From the NCBI GenBank assembly GCA_016716765.1, contig JADJVA010000020.1, positions 1,116,001 through 1,180,000 of the forward strand: a stretch of DNA of 64,000 nt. Reading direction: 5' to 3'. Shown here one piece after another: positions 44,684-53,208 of the stretch (the stretch's first letter is position 1; each line of letters opens with the position of its first letter). The notes under the pieces are model-generated. The model saw only the letters and a program-made list of their open reading frames with translations, was not told where the DNA came from and did not search any database. The position numbers were made by a program, and so were the translations under genes. Origin of the DNA: Bdellovibrionales bacterium. Lineage in GTDB: Bacteria > Bdellovibrionota > Bdellovibrionia > Bdellovibrionales > UBA1609.

Positions 44684-44824
44684 ATGCGTTATAGATCGGG
44701 TTTTGACGTTCCTATTCTCAAACCTCCTAAAACGATGAACAAATTTTGGTTGTCTCTGAGTTGCAGCCGAGGCAAATTCGAGGGGTATTCCGAAGTCATG
44801 AAACTCTTGAACTCGATCTCCTAA
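44684..44824 (+). CDS. Possible small protein upstream of glutamate dehydrogenase
   Basis: A 46-codon ATG ORF with a good ribosome site (AGAGGGAAG, five bases before the ATG) ends with TAA 14 bases before the gdh ATG. The product MRYRSGFDVPILKPPKTMNK... has no signal peptide or known motif and contains one short hydrophobic stretch (KFWLSLSC). It could be a leader whose translation affects gdh, or simply chance in the 5' leader. Only the RBS and spacing support it. Confidence 0.3.
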   Translation: MRYRSGFDVPILKPPKTMNKFWLSLSCSRGKFEGYSEVMKLLNSIS

Positions 44825-44838
44825 AAGGGGGCAAAACA

Positions 44839-46095
44839 ATGGAAGGTTTGACGGACGGGTCGCTTTACCGCAACGTTCTCGAAATCCTCGAGAATGCTGG
44901 TAAACTCATAAAGGTCAATCAGAACGTTCACGAAAGATTGCGGGCGCCTCGCCGTGCTATCGTTATCGGAATACCCGTTACGATGGATGATCGCCGGATC
45001 CAAATTTTCTCTGGCTACCGAGTGCAGCACAATCAAACTCTCGGACCGTTCAAAGGGGGGCTACGGTACCATCCCTCAGTAACTTTGAGTGAGGTTGCAG
45101 GCTTAGCGGCCTTGATGACATTTAAAAATTCACTCCTTGGGCTACCTCTTGGAGGGGCAAAGGGTGGCGTGCAGTGCGACCCCAATTCGCTCAGCAAATC
45201 AGAGCTCGAAAATCTCACCCGCCGTTTTACTTCCGAATTGGGTCCATTTATTGGGCCAGACAAGGACATTCCTGCTCCGGACGTAGGAACAGACTCCCAG
45301 ACGATGGCTTGGATTTTGGACACTTACTCTAACGAAGCTGGGTTTTGTCACACGGGGGTAGTTACTGGAAAACCGATTGAAATCGGCGGTTCTCTCGGCC
45401 GAGAATCTGCAACCGGATTAGGGGTTGTTTATATTGCACAGAAAGCACTCCACACTAAAAATCGCAAAATCAATCAAGCCACCTTTGCTATTCAAGGATT
45501 CGGAAAAGTCGGAATGCACGCAGCTATTGAAGCATCAGCCCTGGGCGCCAACATCGTCGCTTTAAGTGACGTTTCGGGGGCTGTTTACAACCCAAAGGGA
45601 TTTGATGTCGCCGACGTCGTTCGCTATGTGAAAGAACACCACTTCCTCAAGGGATACCCCAATGCAGAACACATTTCCAATGAAGACCTTCTCGGACTTG
45701 AGGTAGATGTCTTAGCCCCCTGCGCCCTTGACGGAGTGATAACTCTTGAAAATGCGGAGAGCATTCGAGCAAAGATAATCATTGAGGGAGCAAATGGTCC
45801 TGTCACAACAGGCGCCTCTCGTATTCTTCACCAGAGAGGAATCATGGTCGTCCCAGACATCTTGGCCAATGGCGGAGGGGTCGTTGTCAGCTACTTTGAA
45901 TGGGTCCAAGATATTGTTTGGCTCTTCTGGTCAGAAGATGAAGTGCGCAGTAAACTCAAAACAATCATGGATAGGGCCTTTGATCGAGTTTATGAATTCT
46001 CAAGTCAATACAACACAGAAATGCGGATTTCTGCCATGGCCGTTTCCCTTAAACGACTAGAAAAGGCGATGCTGCTTCGGGGGCAGGCTTGGTAG
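44839..46095 (+). CDS. Glu/Leu/Phe/Val-type glutamate dehydrogenase
   Basis: Reversibly deaminates glutamate (or a related amino acid) to 2-oxoglutarate and ammonia. The ATG at 44839 follows AAGGGGG and gives 418 residues; a frame opening at 44746 lacks conservation. Substrate site PFKGGLRYHPSVTLSEVAGL with catalytic Lys in GGAKGGVQCDP, PAPDVGTDSQTMAWILDTYS, and the dinucleotide fold FAIQGFGKVGMHAAIEASAL. The EGANGP motif and NGGGVVVSYFEWVQ complete the family. The length fits the hexameric GdhA/RocG class. Predatory bacteria feed on prey amino acids, so catabolic use is plausible. It overlaps pyrD. Confidence 0.93.
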   Translation: MEGLTDGSLYRNVLEILENAGKLIKVNQNVHERLRAPRRAIVIGIPVTMDDRRIQIFSGYRVQHNQTLGPFKGGLRYHPSVTLSEVAGLAALMTFKNSLLGLPLGGAKGGVQCDPNSLSKSELENLTRRFTSELGPFIGPDKDIPAPDVGTDSQTMAWILDTYSNEAGFCHTGVVTGKPIEIGGSLGRESATGLGVVYIAQKALHTKNRKINQATFAIQGFGKVGMHAAIEASALGANIVALSDVSGAVYNPKGFDVADVVRYVKEHHFLKGYPNAEHISNEDLLGLEVDVLAPCALDGVITLENAESIRAKIIIEGANGPVTTGASRILHQRGIMVVPDILANGGGVVVSYFEWVQDIVWLFWSEDEVRSKLKTIMDRAFDRVYEFSSQYNTEMRISAMAVSLKRLEKAMLLRGQAW

Positions 46096-47117
46096 CAAAT
46101 TTGAAACCTTGGCTGTGGATGCCTCCGCAATTTGCACATCGCATAAGTCCCTTTTTTTTGCAGTTCTACGCTCGCATCAGACCTTTGCAAACTCTGACCT
46201 GGGCACCTTTTACATGGCGTGGCCTTGATTTTTCAAACCCCCTAGGAATAGCGGGAGGTGTCGATAAGAATGCAGAATGCATTGATGGATGGTGGTCCTT
46301 GGGTCCTGGTTTTTTGGAGGTGGGCACAGTAACTCCACTTTCGCAGTCAGGTAACTCGGGAGTCGTGATTCGAAGAAACTTAAAGGCAAAGGCCGTGTGG
46401 AACCGCCTTGGTTTTCCCAGCAAAGGCCTGGACTCTCTTGTTTCGCAACTAAAGGATCTCTATCAACCACACTTCACACCTATTTTTGTCAATATTGGAA
46501 AAAATAAGGATACCCCTTTCGCGAAGGCCCATGAGGACTACATCAAATGCATCGAGAAAGTTGGTCAATCGGCTGACGTTTTCGTCATCAATATTAGCAG
46601 CCCAAACACTGAGGGCCTGCGAAACCTTCTAAAACCGGAAAATTTGCGTGCTTTTTTAAAGCCTATCGTCGCCGCTAATACTGAAATTACCGGATTGAAA
46701 AAAATTGATCGAGCAACCCCCCTCCTTTTGAAAGTAAGTCCTGATATCTCTGTTGACGAGCTCAGAGAAATTATTGAAATCTCTCTCGACCTTGATATTA
46801 GCGGTTGGGTGCTGACCAATAGCAGCTTAGGGATGAGGGAAGGCCTGGATTTTTCAACCGAAGGTGGTCTCTCTGGCCAGCCTTTGGCCCAAAAATCCAA
46901 AGAAATGTTGGCTGCAACAATTCAAATTCTTGGCGAACGCCGCACTGGAAAGCTGATCGTCTCATCTGGGGGTATCCTTTCCGCAGAGGATGCCTTTGAA
47001 CGCCTTAAAATGGGAGCCGATCTTGTGCAGGTTTATTCGGCCTTGGTCTTTGAAGGTCCTCTGTTTTTTCGGAAGGTTGCCTACCGTGCTTCACTCAATC
47101 CCGATATCAAGAGTTAG
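46089..47117 (+). CDS. pyrD: Dihydroorotate dehydrogenase, quinone-type (class 2)
   Basis: Oxidises dihydroorotate to orotate with quinone, in pyrimidine synthesis. 342 residues. Class 2 marks: GLDFSNPLGIAGGVDKNAEC, FLEVGTVTP, VNIGKNKDTPFAKAHEDY, INISSPNTEGLRNLL with the catalytic Ser, TPLLLKVSPD and GGILSAEDAFERLKMGADLV. The N-terminal helices (PQFAHRISPFFLQFYARI) are the membrane-binding part. The start is uncertain: TTG at 46089 (GGGGG upstream, overlapping the gdh stop) or ATG at 46119. MutT follows after eight bases. With pyrG in the window it belongs to the same pathway but not to the same operon. Confidence 0.93.
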   Translation: MVANLKPWLWMPPQFAHRISPFFLQFYARIRPLQTLTWAPFTWRGLDFSNPLGIAGGVDKNAECIDGWWSLGPGFLEVGTVTPLSQSGNSGVVIRRNLKAKAVWNRLGFPSKGLDSLVSQLKDLYQPHFTPIFVNIGKNKDTPFAKAHEDYIKCIEKVGQSADVFVINISSPNTEGLRNLLKPENLRAFLKPIVAANTEITGLKKIDRATPLLLKVSPDISVDELREIIEISLDLDISGWVLTNSSLGMREGLDFSTEGGLSGQPLAQKSKEMLAATIQILGERRTGKLIVSSGGILSAEDAFERLKMGADLVQVYSALVFEGPLFFRKVAYRASLNPDIKS

Positions 47118-47125
47118 GAAGCTAA

Positions 47126-47533
47126 ATGAAAAAGCGCAGACCTAATTGGATTCCAGTGGTTGCTGGGCTTATCCGCAAGAACAATCAATTTCTCGTTGGC
47201 CTCCGACCAGCTGGAGGAGGAATGTCCACCGTCTGGGAATTCCCTGGTGGCAAAATTGAACCGGGCGAGGATCCTCCCAAAGCGCTCTCTCGTGAGCTGA
47301 TGGAAGAGCTTGGAATTGAAGCCCAAATTGGTGAGCTGCAATTTGTAACTTCACATCAATATGGAGATACAAATATTCTTTTGATTTTTTTTGATGTCCT
47401 GTACTGGAAGGGCGAACCTAAGCCCATACACCATGAGACTCTCAAATGGGTGACCTTGAGCGATTTGGCCAAGATGGAACTGCCTGATGCAAATCGCACG
47501 ATCTTGCCAAGAATACGTGAAGTTCTCCCTTAA
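47126..47533 (+). CDS. mutT: MutT-type Nudix hydrolase
   Basis: 135 residues with a complete Nudix box GGKIEPGEDPPKALSREL...EELGI (G-x5-E-x7-R-E-U-x-E-E-x-G-U) at residues 42-66. The flanking VAGLIRKNNQFLVGLRP and VSTVWEFPGGK are the MutT pattern of enzymes that sanitise 8-oxo-dGTP; the C-terminus lacks a second domain. The start ATG follows GGAAG (the pyrD stop is eight bases upstream), so it may be co-translated with pyrD. Substrate preference cannot be proven from the sequence; a general NTP pyrophosphatase is the alternative. Confidence 0.88.
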   Translation: MKKRRPNWIPVVAGLIRKNNQFLVGLRPAGGGMSTVWEFPGGKIEPGEDPPKALSRELMEELGIEAQIGELQFVTSHQYGDTNILLIFFDVLYWKGEPKPIHHETLKWVTLSDLAKMELPDANRTILPRIREVLP

Positions 47534-47548
47534 CGGCGGAGGCACCAA

Positions 47549-48667
47549 GTGGCCCGTGTTGTCTTGATCGCTCCGTCTCTGCCGCCATCCCCGGCCCCAG
47601 AAGCTCTGTTGGCCTGGAGACTAGCGAATTCTCTGGCAGAATGCCAACATGAAATTAAACTCCTGACGGGCAAGCACCCCTACCAATTGTTTCCGCAATT
47701 CCACCCCCGAGTTGAGCTCCTTCAGATCTTCCAGCGCTGGTCCGTTTTTGAAATTCCAAAAGTTCTCCAGCTTTTGCATCAATGGAGACCTGATGTTTTA
47801 CATCTTCTTCCACCCCCAGAGTTAAGTCCCGTTTGGACGAGTCTCCCCTATACTGCAGGTCTGATGAATCCCAACAAACCGGCTAAAGTCGTCTTCTCTT
47901 TTTGGAGACTGCCGACCTCCATTTCCAAAATCCCAATGCATCGTGCAGATGCGATCACCGTAGCAAATAATACCCAGAAACATATTTTATCCTCTCGACC
48001 GGGCCAATTGCCGCGCATTGAAACCCTCGAACTCATTGATAGTCGAGTCCCATTTGATTCAAAATCGGATATTCTGCCCGATGAGAAGTTCTGTCCTTTC
48101 TTATTCATTCCGGGGAATCTCCAAGATCATTATGATTTTGAACAGACACTTTGTATGGCTTTGGCCACTCTGAAAGGGCATTCTGACTGGCATATTATTT
48201 CTTCAGGCTCACTCTCCCATTTGGGCTACAAACGGGAACAAGAATGGCAACTGAAAATAAGGAGGGAAAACCTCACAGGCCAATGGTACTTTGCTGGAGA
48301 TTTGGATTTAACTTCAACGGATCAATTTGCAAAATTGGCAAATGTGGTTTTGGGTTCCCATCTAAAAATTGAAACGGCTATTCTACCTGTTGTAGCGCAC
48401 GCCTGTCGAAATAGCGGCATACCCCTCATTTTGAATCGTCTCCAAGCTCAAGCAGATCCCTTTCCCTGGGCTCACGGGGACAATGTTTTGCTTTCTAGCC
48501 GCGACGGGCAAGAACAGATTGATCTCATTGAAAGAATTCTCAAAGACTCGCAGCTCCGTCAAAAGTTCAGTCTTCGACTCCTTGGGCTTAGTGATCACAA
48601 TCCCACAGATCATTTTTCTAACATAATGAGCCGAGTTTATTCGGAGACATCTCGAAATTTTTTTTAA
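47549..48667 (+). CDS. GT-B-fold glycosyltransferase-like protein
   Basis: 372 residues, GTG start at 47549 with CGGAGG seven bases upstream. The N-terminal half (VVLIAPSLPPSPAPEALLAW, WRPDVLHLLPPPELSPVW) has the Rossmann-like pattern of GT4 family enzymes. In the C-terminal half CPFLFIPGNLQDHYDFEQTL and LTGQWYFAGDLDLTSTDQFA fit the donor-binding part, but the usual E-x7-E catalytic segment is poorly conserved. It is a divergent or non-catalytic relative. It sits between mutT and another GT4 gene, so a role in LPS or exopolysaccharide is likely but unproven. No signal peptide. Confidence 0.65.
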   Translation: MARVVLIAPSLPPSPAPEALLAWRLANSLAECQHEIKLLTGKHPYQLFPQFHPRVELLQIFQRWSVFEIPKVLQLLHQWRPDVLHLLPPPELSPVWTSLPYTAGLMNPNKPAKVVFSFWRLPTSISKIPMHRADAITVANNTQKHILSSRPGQLPRIETLELIDSRVPFDSKSDILPDEKFCPFLFIPGNLQDHYDFEQTLCMALATLKGHSDWHIISSGSLSHLGYKREQEWQLKIRRENLTGQWYFAGDLDLTSTDQFAKLANVVLGSHLKIETAILPVVAHACRNSGIPLILNRLQAQADPFPWAHGDNVLLSSRDGQEQIDLIERILKDSQLRQKFSLRLLGLSDHNPTDHFSNIMSRVYSETSRNFF

Positions 48668-48769
48668 TTGCTGATCTCTTCCAAATCATAGAATAACAAA
48701 TCTATGGATCGCTTAGCAATTGAAGATGTGGCATACTTGCAGTGACGGAATAAACAGATCGAGAAATCA

Positions 48770-50101
48770 ATGGCAAAACTTCCCATGCCCGAAAAACTGA
48801 ATATCTGCATGATCTGCCAAAGGTTCCCTATCTTAGGACGGGCCTCTGATCATGGATTCTTGTGGCCAATTGCTCGGCGCCTGGCCCTCGACGGCCACCA
48901 AGTGACGGTGTTGTCTTGGAAAAACCCTCAGGGAAAAAAGGAAATTCTTCAGGAAAACGTCATGGCATTTTTTCTGGGAGAATCTGGGTATCGCACGATT
49001 GATCAGTTTCCCGAGCTAGTAAAAAACAAATTTTTAGCTCTCCATGCCGAAAACCCATTTCATATTGTCCACAGCATTGATCGCGGCGGATATCTTATAG
49101 GTAAAAGAAGTCGGCTTCTTAAAGTCGCTATGGCCTATGATGTCGAGGCAACAGGAATGAGCGAAATATTTTCCTTGCTGGGAATGGCTCGAGAAACCTT
49201 AGGTGGCCTTTTACGAACAGCCGTTTTGGTGGGCTCAAGATTTATCATTTCTTATTACGGACGGGATCGCCAACTGTTGAAAACAGCTCATTCTGTGTTT
49301 GTCACAAGTCCCCAGCAGAGAATTGCTCTTGAAAGGTACTATCTCTACCCGGAGCTAAAAACCCACAGTGTTCCCTACGGAATTGAAATCACCGATCTTT
49401 CTCCGAGAGAAAAATCAGAGGAGTTGGGGGAAAAGGTCGGACTCCCCGCAAACGCCCAAACAATCGTGACAATAACAGATATGACGGAATTGGGCGAAGT
49501 GATTAACTTGCTGAGAGCCTTTGAGAAAGTAGCGGTGAAAAAACCGGCTTCTCGAATGATCGTACTCGGACATGGACCGCTAAAAAAAGAAATTGAATTT
49601 GAGATGCTCAACCTCGCCCTCGGGAATAGGGTCATTTTTACGGGAGCAATTCCCAACACTGCCCTGCCCGACTACATCGCTCTTGCTGATGTGTTCGTCA
49701 ATCTCAGCTCGCGAACCTCTGGATTTGAACCAAGTCTCCTCGAAGCGATGGCCCAGAAAAAGGTGATTATCGGCTCTGAGGTAAGTCCAATTTCTACCAT
49801 TGTAGAAGACGGACGTGATGGTTTTTTGGTCAGACCCGCTGACGTGAATTCACTTAGCACTCTGCTAATTCAAATTTTTTCTGATCAACTTCCCACCCGC
49901 GAAATTGGCGAAAACGCCCGCAATAAAACTCTCAATCTTTTTGATATGGGTAAAATGGTGAGCCAAACGGTCGAGGCCTATCGCCAGACTCTCTGGTCAA
50001 CTGGATGGTATGAAAAGAAAAAAGCTAAGAAGGCATTTCGTGGTTCTTCCCATTCTAACACGACCGTATCCGACCCTCCTCTTGAGCAATCGCATTCTTA
50101 A
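48770..50101 (+). CDS. Family 4 glycosyltransferase
   Basis: 443 residues. N-terminal GT-B domain (NICMICQRFPILGRASDHGF, WPIARRLALDGHQVTVLSW) and C-terminal donor domain (VGLPANAQTIVTITDMTELG, RMIVLGHGPLKKEIEF, VIFTGAIPNTALPDYIALAD). The retaining-GT4 segment reads FEPSLLEAMAQKKVIIGSEV, with the catalytic-type E-x7-E. The C-terminus has a basic tail (KKKAKKAFRG). It should transfer a sugar in surface polysaccharide or glycolipid synthesis; donor and acceptor are unknown. The ATG has only a weak ribosome site. It is 102 bases downstream of the divergent GT-like gene in the same direction. Confidence 0.85.
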   Translation: MAKLPMPEKLNICMICQRFPILGRASDHGFLWPIARRLALDGHQVTVLSWKNPQGKKEILQENVMAFFLGESGYRTIDQFPELVKNKFLALHAENPFHIVHSIDRGGYLIGKRSRLLKVAMAYDVEATGMSEIFSLLGMARETLGGLLRTAVLVGSRFIISYYGRDRQLLKTAHSVFVTSPQQRIALERYYLYPELKTHSVPYGIEITDLSPREKSEELGEKVGLPANAQTIVTITDMTELGEVINLLRAFEKVAVKKPASRMIVLGHGPLKKEIEFEMLNLALGNRVIFTGAIPNTALPDYIALADVFVNLSSRTSGFEPSLLEAMAQKKVIIGSEVSPISTIVEDGRDGFLVRPADVNSLSTLLIQIFSDQLPTREIGENARNKTLNLFDMGKMVSQTVEAYRQTLWSTGWYEKKKAKKAFRGSSHSNTTVSDPPLEQSHS

Positions 50102-50126
50102 GATCAAATCAAGATCGCAAATTAAT

Positions 50127-50159
50127 GCATTACGACAATCTGTTTTGTCGAAATAATGC
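50127..50159. terminator. Hairpin after the glycosyltransferase gene
   Basis: GCATTACGACAA (50127-50138) pairs with TTGTCG and the following AAATAATGC (50145-50159) around a six-base loop; the inner CGACAA/TTGTCG stem is perfect. It lies 26 bases after the GT4 stop. There is no U-run behind it, so it is a weak or factor-dependent terminator, or an mRNA-stabilising stem. The rest of 50160-50334 holds only the HU promoter region, with no clear -35/-10 that I can support. Confidence 0.4.
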
Positions 50160-50334
50160 GAAGCATTGAACTGCCAAAGATTTTCTTTTTCAAAAGAAAT
50201 CGCATCGGATTGATAAAATGATCTTTTCAATGGGATTCCAAGGAGATACCATAGCCAAGTAGTTTCGATAGTTTAGGGAACTGAGCGGGTTTAGAACATG
50301 GCTAGAAAACCTTGCTGCCACCTCAGGGGATAAC

Positions 50335-50616
50335 ATGACGAAAGCGGATCTCATTAACCACATCTCAGAGCGCGCCGGAATAACAAGAGTGAAGGCGGAA
50401 ACTGTTGTGAATGCCATCTTCGATTCGATGGTTGAGGCCTTGATGCGCAATGATCGCATTGAAATCCGAGGATTTGGATCCTTTGTGAACCGTCTTTATG
50501 GTGCCTACAAGGGACGCAACCCACGAACGGGCGAAGTTATTAATGTCGGCGAAAAAAAACTACCCTTTTTTAAGGTTGGGAAAGAGCTCAAAGAAGACAT
50601 CAACGGTGCCGAATAG
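50335..50616 (+). CDS. HU/IHF-family DNA-bending protein
   Basis: 93 residues of the classical DNABII fold: MTKADLINHISERAGITRVK, AETVVNAIFDSMVEAL, then the DNA-arm motif IEIRGFGSFVNRLYGAYKGR, NPRTGEVINVGEKKLPFFKV with the Pro that intercalates (RNPRTGE), and GKELKE. The family binds and bends DNA as homo- or heterodimers. The GRNPRTGE arm fits IHF-beta-like or HU; I cannot decide between them. Transcribed alone with a 233-base leader region upstream, convergent with the EpmA-like gene 16 bases on. Confidence 0.93.
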   Translation: MTKADLINHISERAGITRVKAETVVNAIFDSMVEALMRNDRIEIRGFGSFVNRLYGAYKGRNPRTGEVINVGEKKLPFFKVGKELKEDINGAE

Positions 50617-50632
50617 CAATGAGATGATCTTA

Positions 50633-51982
50633 TCAGGTATCAAATGTAAAAATTTTCAAGTCACCTAGGTCCCTTACTCCCCAGGCCGCCATAAATAAGC
50701 GCTCAAGACCCAAAGCAATTCCCCCGGATGGCGGCATTCCGCTCTCGAGAGCAGCCATGAAATTCTGATCAATGGGAAGGGGATTTTTGCCCATGAGCAC
50801 TCGCTCTCGATTGTCAGAATTATTTCGGTGCTGCTGCTCTGCTGGATCGTTGAGTTCATGAAAGGCATTCGCTATTTCCAAGCCATTCCAATAGAATTCA
50901 AGCCGATCGGCCCATCCGTCTTTGGTTATTCGCGCCAAAGCCGCCTGACTCGGTGGAAATCTTTCGAGAAAAACCAAGCCCATCTGTTTCAAATGAGGTT
51001 CAATTTTCTCAATAAAGACGAGGTGAAACAGATCATTCCAAGTCTCAACTGATCCGGTGTAGATTCCAAGTCTTCGGCAAAGTTGAAGCAGATCCGCTTT
51101 TGTTGTTGTCACCCGCAGCTCAAAACTCAAAACCTCCTGAAATAGTTCCGCCATAGTGACCTCCCTTGGTTGAGAGATCGGAGTCGGAATCAGTGCCTCT
51201 TCAGCTAAAAAGCTAAGAAGGCCCATCAAATCAAACTTGATTGAATCAAGGCTTGAGTAAGCTCGATACCACTCAAGCATCCAAAACTCAGGCTGGTGAC
51301 AGTGACTGAATTCTCCGTCGCGAAAACACTTTTTTATTTCAAATAGATGAGTTGCGCCCAACGCCAAAAGCCTCTTTAGGCTGAGTTCAGGAGATGTTGG
51401 CAAGTAAACTCCCCTCTCCCCTCCTTTGTAGTGAAGAGTAACTGGAAAAGGATCAAGAGTCGGTTCCATCCCGGGACAAGTTACCAAATAAGGAGTATCT
51501 GCTTCCCAAAAACCGTTCTCTAAAAAATAACTTCGAACTCCTCGAATCAACTTTTCCCAACGTCTCAATGAGACCCACTTTTCCGAAGTTTCGCAGATAT
51601 GTCTGTGACAGGGAGCTAAAAGTGTAAACTGAACTCCAGAAAGGAACCAAACGGTCTTGCCAACTCTCTCCTCAACAGCCCCACATTCAATCGCAAGCAC
51701 ATCACCCGGAGAAAGGACCAAAAACGGATCGCCCACTTCAGGAGAAGGACCCCAAACCGCTGGGCCTAAAACAACAATTTTCAATTGCTGGTCTCCTTGG
51801 TAGACCACCATCGAACGCTCTTCTGGCGAGATTTCTAAAACTTTTCCGGCTAAGCGAAGTGACATTCCCAATGTCGATGTCGATGGATTGAAGGAGCAAC
51901 ACTGAGAGACCGTCATAAACGACCCCTGGATTGCGGGATAAGGCAGCCAAACCGATTTCAGATAGCGATCTCGTGGGGACAT
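50633..51982 (-). CDS. epmA: EpmA-like lysyl-tRNA-synthetase paralogue with extra N-terminal domain
   Basis: 449 residues from the ATG at 51982 (GGAG six bases upstream). The C-terminal about 325 residues are the class II LysRS core of EF-P-(R)-beta-lysine ligase EpmA (GenX): GFWEADTPYLVTCPGMEPTL, motif 2 HLFEIKKCFRDGEFSHCHQP, EFWMLEWYRAYSSLD and motif 3 GGIALGLERLFMAAWG. Known EpmA proteins lack the anticodon domain and have about 325 residues. Here about 115 additional residues (RLAGKVLEISPEERSMVVYQ, GPSPEVGDPFLVLSPGDVLA) look like an OB-type beta fold. EF-P and EpmB are not in the window. Alternatively it is a deviant LysRS paralogue. Confidence 0.8.
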   Translation of the reverse strand: MSPRDRYLKSVWLPYPAIQGSFMTVSQCCSFNPSTSTLGMSLRLAGKVLEISPEERSMVVYQGDQQLKIVVLGPAVWGPSPEVGDPFLVLSPGDVLAIECGAVEERVGKTVWFLSGVQFTLLAPCHRHICETSEKWVSLRRWEKLIRGVRSYFLENGFWEADTPYLVTCPGMEPTLDPFPVTLHYKGGERGVYLPTSPELSLKRLLALGATHLFEIKKCFRDGEFSHCHQPEFWMLEWYRAYSSLDSIKFDLMGLLSFLAEEALIPTPISQPREVTMAELFQEVLSFELRVTTTKADLLQLCRRLGIYTGSVETWNDLFHLVFIEKIEPHLKQMGLVFLERFPPSQAALARITKDGWADRLEFYWNGLEIANAFHELNDPAEQQHRNNSDNRERVLMGKNPLPIDQNFMAALESGMPPSGGIALGLERLFMAAWGVRDLGDLKIFTFDT

Positions 51983-52052
51983 CAAAAACTCCATGGTATA
52001 CGCTCACGTAAGTTAAAAGGAATTACAAAGCAAGGTCATAGACCTGCTAACC

Positions 52053-52082
52053 TTGACAATCAGGAATTTTTTTCCCATTTTA
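52053..52082 (+). promoter_or_regulatory. Possible promoter of the lysine-rich coiled-coil gene
   Basis: A perfect -35 box TTGACA (52053-52058) lies 67 bases before the ATG of the next gene. The -10 at 17-18 bases spacing is only CATTTT/ATTTTA, a poor TATAAT match, with an intervening T-run. A weak candidate. Confidence 0.3.
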
Positions 52083-52124
52083 GTAACACCAAGAAATCTT
52101 AACCTCCAATAAGGGAGACTACTT

Positions 52125-52568
52125 ATGCAATTCGATCTGAACATAAAGAAGGTAAAAGAGGAGATTCAAAAGCTCGGTGACCTCCAATACGTAAAGGGAG
52201 AGATTCGCCGCCTTACCGATGAAATCCGTCAGTTCGATATCCATGAGAAGCTAAGCCCTTCGGCTCGAAAAAAACTAAAAAAGCTCGAAACCCGCTACGA
52301 AACATGGGTTCGTTCTCTCTCAAAAGCTCAGAAACAACTGGATAGAGAATTCAGCAAAGCTTTGAGAAACATCAAAAAAACCCATTTGGACGTTCAAAAA
52401 GGATTCAGCTCTGTGCGTCAGACTGTGGATAAACAGAAGACTAAGATTGCGAAGTCTTCGGGCGAACTGAAAACACAACTGGGAACAAAAAGAAGTGCCG
52501 CAAAGAAGAAACTTACTTCTCAGAGAAAGCCAGTCCAGTCTAAGTCCGCTTCGCCCAAGAAGAAGTAG
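52125..52568 (+). CDS. Coiled-coil protein with histone-H1-like basic tail
   Basis: 147 residues. Residues 1-100 form an amphipathic coiled coil (VKEEIQKLGDLQYVKGEIRR, LKKLETRYETWVRSLSKAQK). The last about 35 are Lys/Ser/Ala-rich (SAAKKKLTSQRKPVQSKSAS, ending PKKK), as in bacterial histone-H1-like DNA-binding tails. RBS AAGGGAG precedes the ATG. It could bind DNA or the nucleoid, or be an acidic-surface binder; the coil suggests dimerisation. The next gene is a cNMP-binding protein, and both are transcribed toward gcvP, though with gaps of about 90 and 50 bases. Confidence 0.6.
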   Translation: MQFDLNIKKVKEEIQKLGDLQYVKGEIRRLTDEIRQFDIHEKLSPSARKKLKKLETRYETWVRSLSKAQKQLDREFSKALRNIKKTHLDVQKGFSSVRQTVDKQKTKIAKSSGELKTQLGTKRSAAKKKLTSQRKPVQSKSASPKKK

Positions 52569-52660
52569 TCCGAGGTTCAAATTAGTATCCCCTTGCTTGC
52601 AATCTAGATTTAAAAACTAGAGTTGGTCATCTGTTTGTGCGAAGAAGAGTGGAGCTGTCA

Positions 52661-53158
52661 GTGAATAATAAAATGAGTAGCAAAAATGGACTCGAGAAAA
52701 TCACCTTCAAGACGGGAGACCTCCTCTTCAAGGAAGGAGACTTGTCACGCCATTTTTATATCATCCAAGAAGGCAATGTAGAGATTTTCCAAAGTGGATT
52801 TCATGGAGAGAAAATTCCCCTTTCAGTTGTAGGGGCAGGCCAATCTCTCGGTGAATTTGCGATGATTGACGACTCTCCTCGCTCGGCAACTGCGCGCTGT
52901 CTCACTCGCGTCGAGGCGATATTGGTAAATGAAGAGGCATATCAGTACATGATTGAGAAACTGCCCGATTGGGTTGTTTCAATGATGCAGGGTTTGATTT
53001 CCCGCATTCGAGAAACCAATGAGATTCTAAAACGCCATGGGATTGTCGATCAAACTGTCACTCAGAAAATTGCCTCGACTGAGTTTGAAGGCGATGTTAC
53101 AACCGCTATCAACATTGATCTGAATGACTTGAATGATGAGGGCGATAAAGACGAGTAG
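52661..53158 (+). CDS. Cyclic-nucleotide-binding domain protein without HTH
   Basis: About 165 residues; the GTG at 52661 has TGGAG upstream; ATG at 52673 and GTG at 52637 are alternatives. The Crp-like cNMP domain spans about residues 8-120: FKTGDLLFKEGDLSRHFYII, QEGNVEIFQSG and the phosphate cassette GEFAMIDDSPRSATARC (GE-x8-RSAT with the phosphate-binding Arg). No DNA-binding domain follows; instead helices and an acidic tail (NIDLNDLNDEGDKDE). It may therefore act as a regulatory subunit or adaptor. It ends 50 bases before gcvP, whose own strong ribosome site suggests separate translation. Confidence 0.8.
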   Translation: MNNKMSSKNGLEKITFKTGDLLFKEGDLSRHFYIIQEGNVEIFQSGFHGEKIPLSVVGAGQSLGEFAMIDDSPRSATARCLTRVEAILVNEEAYQYMIEKLPDWVVSMMQGLISRIRETNEILKRHGIVDQTVTQKIASTEFEGDVTTAINIDLNDLNDEGDKDE

Positions 53159-53208
53159 TCCCTCGTTTTCATAAAATCAATCGAATTCATACAGGAGGTT
53201 CCACTTCG

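Noticed and set aside
48715..48745. Sigma-54 promoter TGGCATACTTGC before the GT4 gene
   Set aside because: GG to GC spacing is seven, not ten, bases.
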